Positions 27,562 through 36,856 of a stretch of 64,000 bases of DNA are shown here, piece by piece; positions within the stretch are counted from its first letter, which is position 1; each line of letters begins with the position of its first letter. The position numbers and the translations under genes are program-made. The notes under the pieces are model-generated. The model was not told the DNA's origin, did no database searches, and saw only the letters and a program-made list of their open reading frames with translations. Source of the DNA: Butyricimonas faecihominis (GTDB taxonomy: Bacteria > Bacteroidota > Bacteroidia > Bacteroidales > Marinifilaceae); the NCBI RefSeq assembly GCF_033096445.1, contig NZ_AP028155.1, positions 935,880-999,879 on the forward strand. Reading direction: 5' to 3'.

Positions 27562-28815
27562 ATGAAAACATTAATTATAAACATAAAGCAACTTGTTCAG
27601 GTTGAGGAAGAACCACGTAAATGGGTTGCGGGTGCCGACATGGCAAAACTGGGTATCATTGACGATGCCTACCTTCTGATTAACGAGGATAAAATAGAGG
27701 CTTTCGGTAAAATGAGTGAATTGAATCAAGATACGATTTACGAGGGCACGGACACGGTGAAGGAAATAGATGCCAAAGGACGTTTGGTTCTCCCCGCCTA
27801 CTGTGATTCCCACACGCATATCGTTTATGCCGGGAGCCGGGAAATAGAATATATTGATAAAATCAAAGGTTTATCATACGAGGAGATTGCCCAAAGAGGT
27901 GGTGGCATTTTGAATTCAGCCGAACGTATCCGGAAGGCATCGGAGGAAGAGTTATTTGATTCAGCTTATGCCCGTTTGCAAGAGATCGCCTCTCTTGGAA
28001 CCGGAGCCGTGGAAATCAAGAGTGGTTACGGTTTGGACACGGCGAGTGAACTCAAAATGTTGCGTGTGATTAAAAGACTGAGCGAGGAAACACCTTTAAC
28101 CATAAAGTCCACCTTCTTGGGTGCTCACGCTGTTCCGGTGGAATACAAGGGACGGCAGACGGAATACGTGGATTTAATCATTAATGAAATGATTCCGGCT
28201 GTTGCCGCCGAGGATTTGGCTGATTATATCGACGTGTTCTGCGATAAAGGATTCTTCACGGTGGAAGACACGGACAGGATGTTAAATGCCGGAATGAAAT
28301 ACGGATTGCGTGCGAAGATACATGCTAACGAACTGGATTATTCGGGTGGTATTCAAGTCGGGGTAAAATATAATGCCTTATCCGTGGATCATCTTGAATA
28401 TGTCGGGGATGAAGAAATCGCTGCATTAAAAGGTAGTGAAACCATGCCAACCGTGTTACCGGGAGCTGCATTCTTTTTGAATATGCCTTACTCTCCGGTT
28501 CGTAAAATGATTAATGCCGGACTTCCTGTTGCTTTGGCTTCGGATTTTAATCCCGGCTCCTCTCCTTCCGGAAACATGAAGTTCGTGATGTCTCTCGGGT
28601 GCGTGAATTATAAAATGCTGCCGGAAGAGGTGATTAACGCAACGACCATCAACTCAGCATACGCTATGGGTGTAGAAGAAGAGCTGGGTAGTATCGCCGT
28701 GGGTAAAAAAGCGAATTTCTATATCACGACTCCGATTACTGGAATAGAGTATCTTCCATACGCTTACGGGACGGATTTAGTTGAAGCGGTATTCTTAAAC
28801 GGAGAACAAATTTAA
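27562..28815 (+). CDS. hutI: Imidazolonepropionase
   Basis: HutI hydrolyses imidazolonepropionate to formiminoglutamate in histidine degradation. The start at 27562 (MKTLIINIKQLVQVEEE) has GAGAAG just before it; an in-frame ATG at 27541 is an alternative that adds 7 residues. The 417-residue amidohydrolase has the metal motif DSHTHIVYAGSRE (about residues 78-90), AEIKSGYG-like VEIKSGYGLD near 157, FLGAHAVP near 193, HANELDYSGG near 255 and ASDFNPGSSP near 330. It stands 164 bases before ftcD, the gene for the next step. Confidence 0.96.
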   Translation: MKTLIINIKQLVQVEEEPRKWVAGADMAKLGIIDDAYLLINEDKIEAFGKMSELNQDTIYEGTDTVKEIDAKGRLVLPAYCDSHTHIVYAGSREIEYIDKIKGLSYEEIAQRGGGILNSAERIRKASEEELFDSAYARLQEIASLGTGAVEIKSGYGLDTASELKMLRVIKRLSEETPLTIKSTFLGAHAVPVEYKGRQTEYVDLIINEMIPAVAAEDLADYIDVFCDKGFFTVEDTDRMLNAGMKYGLRAKIHANELDYSGGIQVGVKYNALSVDHLEYVGDEEIAALKGSETMPTVLPGAAFFLNMPYSPVRKMINAGLPVALASDFNPGSSPSGNMKFVMSLGCVNYKMLPEEVINATTINSAYAMGVEEELGSIAVGKKANFYITTPITGIEYLPYAYGTDLVEAVFLNGEQI

Positions 28816-28979
28816 GGAAGTTATGCCCTATTCACATTACAAAAAAGTATGGATACGGAAAGCGTACCGGATAAGATATCCTTAGAAGATTTATTGATTG
28901 ATGATTTACGATTTCATGATTGAGTGATTAGGAAATCGATACTAAATTTATTTTTTGTCAAATTATAAAATTAATATAT

Positions 28980-30680
28980 ATGAAAAAATTAATCGAATGC
29001 GTTCCGAATTTCAGTGAAGGGAACGATATGCACATTATAGATCAGATTACAGCAGAAATTAAGGCTGTTGAAGGAGTTAGTCTCATTGACGTGGACCCGG
29101 GAAAAGCAACGAACCGTACGGTTGTTACCATGGTAGGTACTCCGGAAGAAGTATGTGAAGCCGCTTTCCGTGCCGTTAAAAAAGCATCCGAGTTGATCGA
29201 TATGAAAAAACACAAGGGAGCGCATCCCCGTTTCGGAGCTACAGACGTTTGTCCTTTGGTTCCGGTATCAAACATCACGATGGAAGAAACCGTGGAATAC
29301 GCACGTGCTTTGGCAAAACGTATCGGTGAAGAATTGAACATCCCGGTATATTGCTACGAGAGTGCAGCCTTCACCCCGGAAAGAAGAAATTTGGCTACTT
29401 GCCGTGCCGGAGAATATGAGGCTCTTGGAGAGCGTTTAAGCAGTGAACAATGGCATCCCGATTTCGGTCCCCGTGAGTTGAACGAGTGGACGGCTAAAAC
29501 CGGAGCTACGGCTGTTGGAGCCCGAAACTTCTTGGTGGCTTACAACGTGAACTTAAATACCACCTCTACCCGTCGTGCCAATGCGATCGCTTTTGACGTA
29601 CGTGAAAGAGGAAGAGCTAAGAGAGAAGGAAATCCTATTACCGGTAAGATCGTGAAAGACGAGAAAGGTAAAAATGTGATGATCCCGGGAACCTTGAAGT
29701 CTGTGAAGGCTATTGGTTGGTTTATCGAAGAGTATGGAATTGCTCAGATCTCCATGAACTTGACGGATATTTCCGTGACTTCCGTACACGAGGCTTTCGA
29801 CGAAGTATGCCGTAAAGCACAGGATCGCGGTATTCGTGTAACCGGTTCCGAGTTAGTGGGTGTAATTCCATTAAAAGCCATGTTGGATGCCGGACGTTAT
29901 TTCTTGCGTAAACAACAACGCTCTACCGGGGTATCGGATAAAGAATTGATCAAGATTGCCGTGAAATCTTTAGGTTTGGATGAATTGTATCCATTCGAAC
30001 CCAGAAAGAAAATCATCGAGTATATTCTGGAAGATGAGATGAATCAAGGAAAGAAATTCTTGATCGATATGAATCTTCATGAATTTGCTGATGAAACAGC
30101 ATCAGAATCTCCGGCTCCCGGTGGTGGTTCCATTTCAGCATACATGGGAGCTCTTGCTTCTTCACTGGCCACGATGGTTGCCAACTTGTCTTCTCACAAA
30201 CGCGGTTGGGATGAGCGTTGGGAAGAATTCAGTAATTGGGCTGAAAGAGGAAAAGCTTATCAAGTTGAATTAATCAAAATGGTTGACGAGGATACTAACG
30301 CTTTCAATCGTATCATGGATGCCTTCGGATTACCGAAGAAAACAGACGAAGAAAAAGCTGCACGTCACCAAGCAATTCAAGATGCAACCAAGTTTGCTAC
30401 CGAAGTACCGTTCAAAACGATGATGCTTTGCTACGAATGTATGGAAGTGGTGAAAGCCATGGCAGAGATCGGTAACCCGAATTCTGTAACTGATGCCGGA
30501 GTTGGTGCTTTGGCCGCTCGTTCCGGAGTAATCGGCGCTTTCTTGAACGTGAAGATCAATGCTGCCGGATTGGATGATAAAGAATATGCTAACGATATTA
30601 TTTCCAGAGGTGAAAAAGTGGTTGAAATGGCCAAACAAATGGAAACGGATATTTTGAATATCGTGAATTCAAAAATCTAA
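28980..30680 (+). CDS. ftcD: Bifunctional glutamate formimidoyltransferase / formimidotetrahydrofolate cyclodeaminase
   Basis: This enzyme moves the formimino group from formiminoglutamate to tetrahydrofolate and then deaminates it to methenyl-THF, feeding one-carbon metabolism. The 566-residue protein is a fusion: the N-terminal formiminotransferase (about residues 1-330) begins with ECVPNFSEGND, and has HKGAHPRFGATDVCPLVP near residue 73; the C-terminal cyclodeaminase (about 365-560) has ESPAPGGGSISAYMGALA. This is the same arrangement as in animals. hutI lies just upstream. hutH and hutU are not in the window. Confidence 0.96.
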   Translation: MKKLIECVPNFSEGNDMHIIDQITAEIKAVEGVSLIDVDPGKATNRTVVTMVGTPEEVCEAAFRAVKKASELIDMKKHKGAHPRFGATDVCPLVPVSNITMEETVEYARALAKRIGEELNIPVYCYESAAFTPERRNLATCRAGEYEALGERLSSEQWHPDFGPRELNEWTAKTGATAVGARNFLVAYNVNLNTTSTRRANAIAFDVRERGRAKREGNPITGKIVKDEKGKNVMIPGTLKSVKAIGWFIEEYGIAQISMNLTDISVTSVHEAFDEVCRKAQDRGIRVTGSELVGVIPLKAMLDAGRYFLRKQQRSTGVSDKELIKIAVKSLGLDELYPFEPRKKIIEYILEDEMNQGKKFLIDMNLHEFADETASESPAPGGGSISAYMGALASSLATMVANLSSHKRGWDERWEEFSNWAERGKAYQVELIKMVDEDTNAFNRIMDAFGLPKKTDEEKAARHQAIQDATKFATEVPFKTMMLCYECMEVVKAMAEIGNPNSVTDAGVGALAARSGVIGAFLNVKINAAGLDDKEYANDIISRGEKVVEMAKQMETDILNIVNSKI

Positions 30681-30696
30681 AGATTTATTCATAAAC

Positions 30697-30779
30697 AACC
30701 TCACCAGTTCTCCTTACACAGAAGTGAAAAACGCTTGGTAATCAGCTCTCCCCCTGTGTAAGGGGGAGCTGGTGGGGGT
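30697..30779. repeat. Intergenic imperfect palindrome (REP/MITE-like)
   Basis: A left arm (30697-30721, CCTCACCAGTTCTCCTTACA) is the imperfect inverse of a right arm (30754-30779, CTGTGTAAGGGGGAGCTGGT). Inside the right half is a strong hairpin (AGCTCTCCCCC with GGGGGAGCT, 30744-30770). The design and the phrase GGAGCTGGT recall the element at 39852-40042. It lies in the gap between ftcD and a truncated TonB receptor. Confidence 0.6.
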
Positions 30780-30782
30780 AGT

Positions 30783-31337
30783 TTAAAAATGGTAACTCCA
30801 CGTCACGGACGGCACAAATGGAAGTAAACTCCAACTCCGGGTAGTCACCCCTTCTCTCGTTTGTTTGTGGTATATGACAGAAGGATTCTTACGGGCATAC
30901 AAATTATAAATGCCGAATACCCATGAACTTCCCTTTCCTTTTCGATTATCCAAAGCATATGATATATCCAGATGGTGATAGGCTGGCATTCGAAAGTTAT
31001 TCGGACTCTCAATATATTCCCGGTATTGCGTGTTGTCTGCATCTGTTTGAAAACTTTCAGGCATCGGGGCCGCATGATAGAATTGTTTCCCTATCGAGAT
31101 GTAATTCCCGGTCGCAAGCGTAAAATTAATTGAAAATGATTTGTTAAACTTACATCTTTCCTTGATCGGGAGCGTGTAATTGGTCGTCACGTTCAACTTA
31201 TGCCGACGGTCGTATTCAAACGGGAACCATTCCCCGTTACTTACATGATCAAAACGACGTTCCGATTTTGACCACGAATAAGAAACCCACCCCGTTAAGA
31301 CTCCGGTCGTTTTCTTTGCCATAACCTCCAATAGCAA
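30783..31337 (-). pseudogene. TonB-dependent receptor, C-terminal remnant
   Basis: About 185 residues that match the last part of a TonB-dependent outer-membrane receptor: TGWVSYSWSKSERRF, then NGEWFPFEYDRRHKLN, strand-like alternation, and a C-terminal aromatic residue (WSYHF). No signal peptide, carboxypeptidase-like domain or plug is present. The frame stays open upstream into the response regulator gene, and residues such as GVVLLLEVMAKKTTG there still look receptor-like. So the cut lies where the regulator's stop codon (31340) now is. Without an N-terminus it cannot work as a receptor. It appears to be the stump left by a deletion that removed the rest of the gene. Confidence 0.75.
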
Positions 31338-31339
31338 AA

Positions 31340-32047
31340 CTACCCCATCCTCATAAACGCCTCGAAAAAGGCATCCCGATAGGTGTTTCCAATAGCTATT
31401 TCATGTGTTTTAATGAAAATATCGTTGTTGTCAAAGGAATCTATATGCTTGGTATTTACGATATAGGACTTATTGACTCGTAAAAAATCATGCTTGGGTA
31501 ATAAATCAAATATATTCTTTAGATTCATTCGGGTAATCACCCGTTGTTCATCCAATTGGATGATCACGTAATCTTTCAGTCCCTCGATGAATAGAATATC
31601 CTTGTAATTTATTTTAAAGTAGCGTCTTTCAGACTTTACGAAGAAGTATTCCGTGTTACCTGCCTCGATATTTTCTTTCTCTTCTTTTAATAATAAAGAA
31701 TGGTAAGCAATTGCCTTGTTAACTGCCTTGTGAAAGCGTTCCGGGTCAACCGGTTTAATTAAATAGTCGATAGCGTCTACCTCGTAACTATCCAAAGCGT
31801 ATTCCGTGTAAGCCGTGGTGAAAATGACCAACGTTCTCTTGGATATATTGTGAGCGAACTCGATACCCGTGATTCCCGACATCTGAATATCCAAAAAGAT
31901 CAAGTCTACTGGATTCTCTTCCATGAACTTTGACGCTCCGATAGCATTATTAAACATACCCGTCAGATTTAGTTGACTGGTATCTTTTACTAGTATTTCT
32001 ATCGCCTCACGGGCTAACGGCTCATCATCAACAATAATACAATTCAT
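31340..32047 (-). CDS. LytTR-family response regulator
   Basis: A 235-residue AlgR/AgrA/LytR-type regulator. The receiver (about residues 1-118) has the acidic pair DDE at 7-9, the phosphoacceptor Asp53 in IFLDIQM and Lys98 in LIKPVD. The LytTR DNA-binding domain (about 135-233) contains YFFVKSERRYFKINYKDILFIEG split over its strands, and FLRVNKSYIVN near 195. The start overlaps the end of the histidine kinase by 4 bases (ATGA), so the two are coupled. It is probably phosphorylated by the kinase encoded at 32044-33102. Targets are unknown; the TonB receptor upstream in the same run is a reasonable candidate. Confidence 0.93.
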   Translation of the reverse strand: MNCIIVDDEPLAREAIEILVKDTSQLNLTGMFNNAIGASKFMEENPVDLIFLDIQMSGITGIEFAHNISKRTLVIFTTAYTEYALDSYEVDAIDYLIKPVDPERFHKAVNKAIAYHSLLLKEEKENIEAGNTEYFFVKSERRYFKINYKDILFIEGLKDYVIIQLDEQRVITRMNLKNIFDLLPKHDFLRVNKSYIVNTKHIDSFDNNDIFIKTHEIAIGNTYRDAFFEAFMRMG

Positions 32048-33102
32048 AATATCAAATGTAAATATACGGTATAACTTATTTCACTTTCTTCTATCTCCAA
32101 CGTGTAACGTTCCGGAAACAGCAATTCCAACCTGCGCTTTATATTCTTGAGTCCCAACCCTCCCACTTCATTTTTCCGTAAAGCGATTTTAGGCTTTGAA
32201 TTTATACATTGAAATTCCAGTTGTTTATCCCAGACCTTGAAACCGAGATAGACATACGATGAATTCTCGCTATCCACATTATGTTTCACGGTATTCTCCA
32301 CGAAAGGAATAAACAATAATGGTGGCAACCACACCTCACTAATATCTCCTTCTTTGGAAATGACATACTCGAATTTATCCCGTCGAACCTTCTCCAGATT
32401 CAGAAAGTCATTCAAGAAATGGATCTCAGAACTCAATAACACCTGTTCTTTCGCGCTGTCGTTAATTTGGTAACGCAACATATCTTCAAGCTTGAAAAGC
32501 ACCCGGGAGGCCTCTTCCGGATTTTTCTTGATCAGCACGTTAGCATTATTCAGCATATTGAACAGAAAATGCGGGTTAATTTGTTTCTTAAGAAATTTCA
32601 ATTCGGATTGTAATGTCGAAGAGGCCAGTTCGTCTATTCGTTGACTGTAACCGATCCAGTATTTAAATAGTAGCAAAGCCGACGTTCCGAATATTAGTAA
32701 TCCAAACGAGATGATTGACGTGATCATGTTTAATATGATATATGGATTTCCATCCTCGTAATTCGCACTAACCTCTTGAACGCTTATTTGTAAAATTGCG
32801 ATACATACAAGCGAAAATGATGTCAGCAATAACATAGATACCAAATACTTCAACAAGCGGCCCTTTATTAAAAAACGAGGGGCTAACACATATAGATTAA
32901 AATAAATGATCACACTGGTGAGCAAAAAATAAAATACCCACCCGTAAAAACGTTCCCAAGTCAACACTAACTCTCCTGATTGATTGGCAAATATACTAAT
33001 TGTGATACAGGCAAGAGTTAATAGCAACAGAAAATGTCTCACGAACTTAAAACGTGGAGATAACAGGAAATCCGGAACGTGATTATCAATCAAATTACTC
33101 AT
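32044..33102 (-). CDS. LytS/YehU-type sensor histidine kinase (intact)
   Basis: A 352-residue kinase with about four membrane segments (residues 20-40, 52-75, 83-107, 124-150), a short coiled linker, and the His_kinase domain with phosphoacceptor His178 in QINPHFLFNMLNNANVL. The HATPase part has the N box FVENTVKHN and the G box GGLGLKNIKRRL. There is no extracellular sensor domain beyond short loops. It overlaps the degenerate kinase upstream by 4 bases and the LytTR regulator downstream by 4 bases, so the group is one translationally coupled operon. Confidence 0.93.
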   Translation of the reverse strand: MSNLIDNHVPDFLLSPRFKFVRHFLLLLTLACITISIFANQSGELVLTWERFYGWVFYFLLTSVIIYFNLYVLAPRFLIKGRLLKYLVSMLLLTSFSLVCIAILQISVQEVSANYEDGNPYIILNMITSIISFGLLIFGTSALLLFKYWIGYSQRIDELASSTLQSELKFLKKQINPHFLFNMLNNANVLIKKNPEEASRVLFKLEDMLRYQINDSAKEQVLLSSEIHFLNDFLNLEKVRRDKFEYVISKEGDISEVWLPPLLFIPFVENTVKHNVDSENSSYVYLGFKVWDKQLEFQCINSKPKIALRKNEVGGLGLKNIKRRLELLFPERYTLEIEESEISYTVYLHLIL

Positions 33103-33908
33103 GGTTTCTGTATTTTAAGTTTCAACATAATTGTCCTTTTAGCAACAGATAAGGTATAATCGTTCCCATATAACAATTCCAATCTCTGCCTGATTTTCGA
33201 AAAGTCATCCGGATGCAGTAAATTCCCATTATCAAAAGAGCAAACAAATTGAATCTCATTCCCATTCACATGAAAATTTAGATCAATCGAGCCAAATACA
33301 GGCTGACTGTATATCTGAATCACGGCTTGTTGCACGAAAGGAAGGAACAACAAGGGAGAGACAAATATCCGATGCACCTCCCCTTCGGCTGAAACCATGT
33401 ATTGAAAACGATGGGAATACACCTGTTCCAAAGCGAGATAGTTTGTCAAAAAATCTATTTCAGCCTTTAATAACACCGCTTTCCGGCTACAATCATAGAG
33501 CTGGTATCTCAGAATCTGGCTTAACTCCAATAACATCCCGGATGCCTCCTTCGGTTCACTTTTTGCCAAAACTGCAGTACGATTAAGTACATTAAAAAGT
33601 AACAGAGGATTGACTTGGGCTTTCAATTGCTCCACTTCCGACTGCACATGAATTCTTTCCAGTTGGTTTACCCGGTTATTTTCTGTCATCCAATGTTTTA
33701 ACACGATCGTGATCGAGCCTCCCAGCATACACAAAGTTACAGTGGCAAAAGAGGAGATATAATTTAAGATGAATACCGGTTCCAAGATGTTTCCCGCACG
33801 CTGTCCCAACCAAATTCGTGCCGTATCTTCAATGATTGTCTGTATCCATAAAAGCACCAGCACGGTACCAAATATCATGACTGTATACGTTAGGTATCTC
33901 TTCTGCAT
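33099..33908 (-). pseudogene. Degenerate histidine kinase, 3' part after a frameshift
   Basis: 269 codons that align with the C-terminal three quarters of the intact kinase next to it: two membrane segments (about residues 8-25 and 47-70) and a kinase-like domain. The phosphoacceptor motif reads QVNPLLLFNVLNRT, with Leu102 where His is required. The N box is FVQQAVIQI and the glycines of the G box are gone (DDFSKIRQRLELLY). The upstream membrane segments lie in another frame (33890-34159). A two-base change at CTCTC would restore one reading frame and give PRYLMQKRYL, equal in place to PRFLIKGRLL in the intact kinase. It may be a dead gene or a pseudokinase made from its own ATG (33908). Confidence 0.75.
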
Positions 33909-34159
33909 GAGAGATACCGGGGTACCAACACGTAGATATTCAAATAGGCCACGGCCAAGTAGGAGGCCAAATTCCCCAAGGCAATCCAGTAGAGCCTTAC
34001 TCCAAGTGCCGGAATTTCCGGTTGAAAGATAACATAGGTTTGGTTAAAAGAAATGGCAGCAAGTGACACGATAAACAGAATATGCCGCCAGATCCGGAAT
34101 TTCGAATTTACTAGGAGATTATATAGGAAAGCCTGTCCTTCCGTGTTGATTTTAAACAT
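33890..34159 (-). pseudogene. Degenerate histidine kinase, 5' part before the frameshift
   Basis: 89 codons covering the first two membrane segments of a LytS-type kinase (FRIWRHILFIVSLAAISFNQ, then YWIALGNLASYLAVAYLNIYVLVPRYL in two pieces). They match residues about 15-80 of the intact kinase (for example YFNLYVLAPRFL). It ends in a short out-of-frame tail (SCRRDT) after a CTCTC run and overlaps the 3' part by 19 bases. Together with that part it once formed a kinase of about 350 residues. It starts 51 bases after the stop of the TonB receptor gene. Confidence 0.75.
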
Positions 34160-34210
34160 TCGAGGTTTTATTTGATGGTTACAAAGTTACAATCTTATTC
34201 CTAAATCGGA

Positions 34211-36742
34211 TTAAAATTCTAATTTATAACTGACATTCGGCAAAGAGGTGGCTCCACGGATGGGTTTTATCTTATCGGTCTTAAAATTATACTCATGCCC
34301 GTAATATTCTTCGCATCCCGTCGTATTCAAGGACTTGATCGAAAATTCGTGAGACACCTTCTTCCGGTTGATTTTATACCCCACGGAGAAATTCGTGATA
34401 AACATCGGTGAGAATTGTTTGGAAAAAGCCTTTGTTTCATCATATTGCACTTCCCGGTCCGGATCGAGTAACGTGGCTACTTCATCCACGGGGGCATAGC
34501 GATCTCCCCCTTGCAAGGTTATTTTAAAGTTCACACTGAACATATTTTGCCTGTCACGCCCGACCATCCATTCCTTGCCACCCAACACGTTGACAATAAA
34601 ATTCCGATTATACAACGTGTTACGCCATTTCCGGTCTCCCCCATAATATTTTGAATCAAAAATGGATGCCGTCACCATATAATAAAGTCCCTTGTTTAAA
34701 TAGCGTTCTAGCGTGATGTCTACCCCGATATTACGTCCTTTTCCCCGGTTGACCAGAGCGTTCTCCACGTAAAAATCTCGTCTATTCAGCACGGAATAAG
34801 AACTATCGGCAATAACGGGTACATCATATAATTGTTGGAAATAAGGTTCTATTTTCATATTCATGTTATCCGATATTTTGAAACCATACGATAACATCAC
34901 GTGATGCGCCCTAGTGAATCCCAAGTCTTTATTCACGGAACGATCACCCGTACCTTGTGTTTTCACGAAATAAACGTCCATTTTTTCCATCCGGCTATGT
35001 ACCCCGTAAGCGAGGGCAAAAGAACTCTTTGGTGAAAATTGCCATTTAATCCCGGCCCGGGGTTCCAGTGCCCAGCTATTATTCAGTGTCAGGACTTGTG
35101 CGTTAACTCCCACGTTTAAAGTGACCTGTTCGCTTATGCCAATGGATGAACTCGTGTAACCGGATATTAAATCTGTGTTTCCCTTACCTTGGGAGATTAA
35201 TTCCATGGGATGCATTTGATGGGGGGCCAGATCCATGTCCATATCGTAATACATCTTCGTGTAAGTTATCCCTGTTTTATTCGTGAACTTGGCACTGAAT
35301 TTCCGGGTAATAGCAGTGGTGAATATCAAGTTTGTGTTACTCCGATTTAAATCAAGAAAAGGTGCCGAATTCAAATTCCAGTCATAACTTGTCATCGTCC
35401 CCTCGTGTTTGAAGTAGGTAACCGCTAACGTCGTTTTCAGTTGTGTCTCGTTGTTAAAGAAATAGCGGTGACTGATACCACCGGCTCCCATGTATTGTTT
35501 GGTACTGGATTTCATCATATCACCAATCGATTCCCACTTATCCGTGTTTTCCTCAAAATCTCCTTTTGACTTGTCTATCAAGGCTGTTCCCCAAATCGAG
35601 AAGACACCCGCTTTACGTGTCGGCAGACTCAATTTGAAATTCAAATCCTGATAATCCAAAGTCCCGTCAATATCAACAGCCCCGATGTCTCCCAGCAATC
35701 CCGTGGTGGAATAACGATAATTGAAAATGTAAGAAGAATTGTGTTTTCGGGTCAAAGGTCCCTCCGAGGCAAAATCAATCCCTAATAAGCCGATCTGAAA
35801 CGTGTTCTCGATCTTTTGGTTATTCCCGTTACGTAATTTCATATCAAAGACTCCCGACACGGCATTATCGTACTCTGCGGGAAAAGCTCCGGTAAAGAAA
35901 TCCGAATTACCCAGTACGAGACTACTTAACCCGGATAAAATTCCCCCACCAAGAATGGACAAATCCGCAAAGTGATTGGGATTCGGAATTTCCACGTCTT
36001 CCAGTTTCCATTGCAATAAATGCGGGGCATTTCCGTGAATGGATATTCCATTCGTAGACATACTGGGAGAAATCCCGGCAAAGGAACTTACCAAACGGGC
36101 CGGATCATCCATTCCCCCAGCATATCGACTTGCCTCTTCCACGCTGAGCATCCGGGCTCCTGTGGTAACCATCTTGTTTAATGGTTGCTCTTTATTCAAT
36201 TGAGGTCGGACCATCACTTCATCCAGTTCTTTGATGCTTTCTTTCAATGGAATGGTCAAATAGACTTCTTTCGAGGAAGTTACCAGTATCTCCCGGAAAA
36301 TAGTTGGTTCGTATCCCACGAAAGAAACCTGTATATCGTGTCGCCCGATCGGGACATTCTTGATGACAAAACGGCCTAGGGAATCCGTTACTCCACCGAT
36401 CTCCGTTTTTCCCATGAGATACACGGAAACGTAAGCCACCGGATAACCCGATGCCGCATCAATCACCCGTCCCCGTACACTCTGGGTTAAAACTCTACCC
36501 TCTTTCTGTCCCCATACATTCACGGATAACATGAAAAGGAAAAAATATATACCGATGACTCTTTTCTTGCTTTTAATCTTGCTCATGATTTTGAAAATCA
36601 CGTCAAAAATTCCGTTTTTCCATCCTTTACGGTTCAGTTCTCCCCCTAAAACTTCTTCAAAGGCATCTAAAACCTTCTCGCAGTCTGCCACACTTACACT
36701 TGTCATTCGTGATACTTCTGTTATTATTTCCGTCTTATTCAT
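34211..36742 (-). CDS. TonB-dependent receptor with an HU-like N-terminal extension
   Basis: A large outer-membrane receptor (843 residues from 36742). Order: an HU-like segment (MNKTEIITEVSRMTSVSV and on to about residue 40), a basic membrane/signal segment ending in FLFMLSVNVWGQ (about 60-80), a carboxypeptidase-like regulatory domain (about 90-165, GRVIDAASGYPVAYVSVYL), a plug (about 190-320) and a barrel ending in KLEF. Possible starts are 36769, 36742 and 36586. I use 36742, because a possible -7 box (TATTTTTG, minus strand, 36774-36767) overlaps the first, and the last would give an ordinary signal peptide alone. No SusD partner is adjacent. It heads the run with the two kinases and LytTR regulator, so regulation by them is plausible. 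Substrate unknown. Confidence 0.82.
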   Translation of the reverse strand: MNKTEIITEVSRMTSVSVADCEKVLDAFEEVLGGELNRKGWKNGIFDVIFKIMSKIKSKKRVIGIYFFLFMLSVNVWGQKEGRVLTQSVRGRVIDAASGYPVAYVSVYLMGKTEIGGVTDSLGRFVIKNVPIGRHDIQVSFVGYEPTIFREILVTSSKEVYLTIPLKESIKELDEVMVRPQLNKEQPLNKMVTTGARMLSVEEASRYAGGMDDPARLVSSFAGISPSMSTNGISIHGNAPHLLQWKLEDVEIPNPNHFADLSILGGGILSGLSSLVLGNSDFFTGAFPAEYDNAVSGVFDMKLRNGNNQKIENTFQIGLLGIDFASEGPLTRKHNSSYIFNYRYSTTGLLGDIGAVDIDGTLDYQDLNFKLSLPTRKAGVFSIWGTALIDKSKGDFEENTDKWESIGDMMKSSTKQYMGAGGISHRYFFNNETQLKTTLAVTYFKHEGTMTSYDWNLNSAPFLDLNRSNTNLIFTTAITRKFSAKFTNKTGITYTKMYYDMDMDLAPHQMHPMELISQGKGNTDLISGYTSSSIGISEQVTLNVGVNAQVLTLNNSWALEPRAGIKWQFSPKSSFALAYGVHSRMEKMDVYFVKTQGTGDRSVNKDLGFTRAHHVMLSYGFKISDNMNMKIEPYFQQLYDVPVIADSSYSVLNRRDFYVENALVNRGKGRNIGVDITLERYLNKGLYYMVTASIFDSKYYGGDRKWRNTLYNRNFIVNVLGGKEWMVGRDRQNMFSVNFKITLQGGDRYAPVDEVATLLDPDREVQYDETKAFSKQFSPMFITNFSVGYKINRKKVSHEFSIKSLNTTGCEEYYGHEYNFKTDKIKPIRGATSLPNVSYKLEF

Positions 36743-36766
36743 ATCCAATACTTTTTGATTACGAGA

Positions 36767-36774
36767 CAAAAATA
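36767..36774 (-). promoter_or_regulatory. Possible -7 box for the TonB receptor operon
   Basis: TATTTTTG on the minus strand fits TAnnTTTG, 24 bases before the ATG at 36742. No TTTG is found at the expected -33 distance, so the call is weak. Confidence 0.35.
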
Positions 36775-36856
36775 GGCTCCATGTGGAAGTGATTTAAAGA
36801 AAAGAGACAAAACACCCGATTTTGTATACGAAACAAAAGCATACGGAGAATTTTAC

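Noticed and set aside
30845-31123. Small frames on both strands within the receptor remnant
   Set aside because: They are shadows of the receptor reading frame with no protein-like motifs.
33890-33908. Programmed ribosomal frameshift joining the two kinase parts
   Set aside because: No slippery heptamer or downstream stimulator was seen at the join, and a two-base error or mutation explains it.
33900-33912. Phase-variable slippage tract in the degenerate kinase
   Set aside because: The run is only CTCTC, too short for frequent slippage. The kinase motifs are also lost, so decay is the simpler reading.
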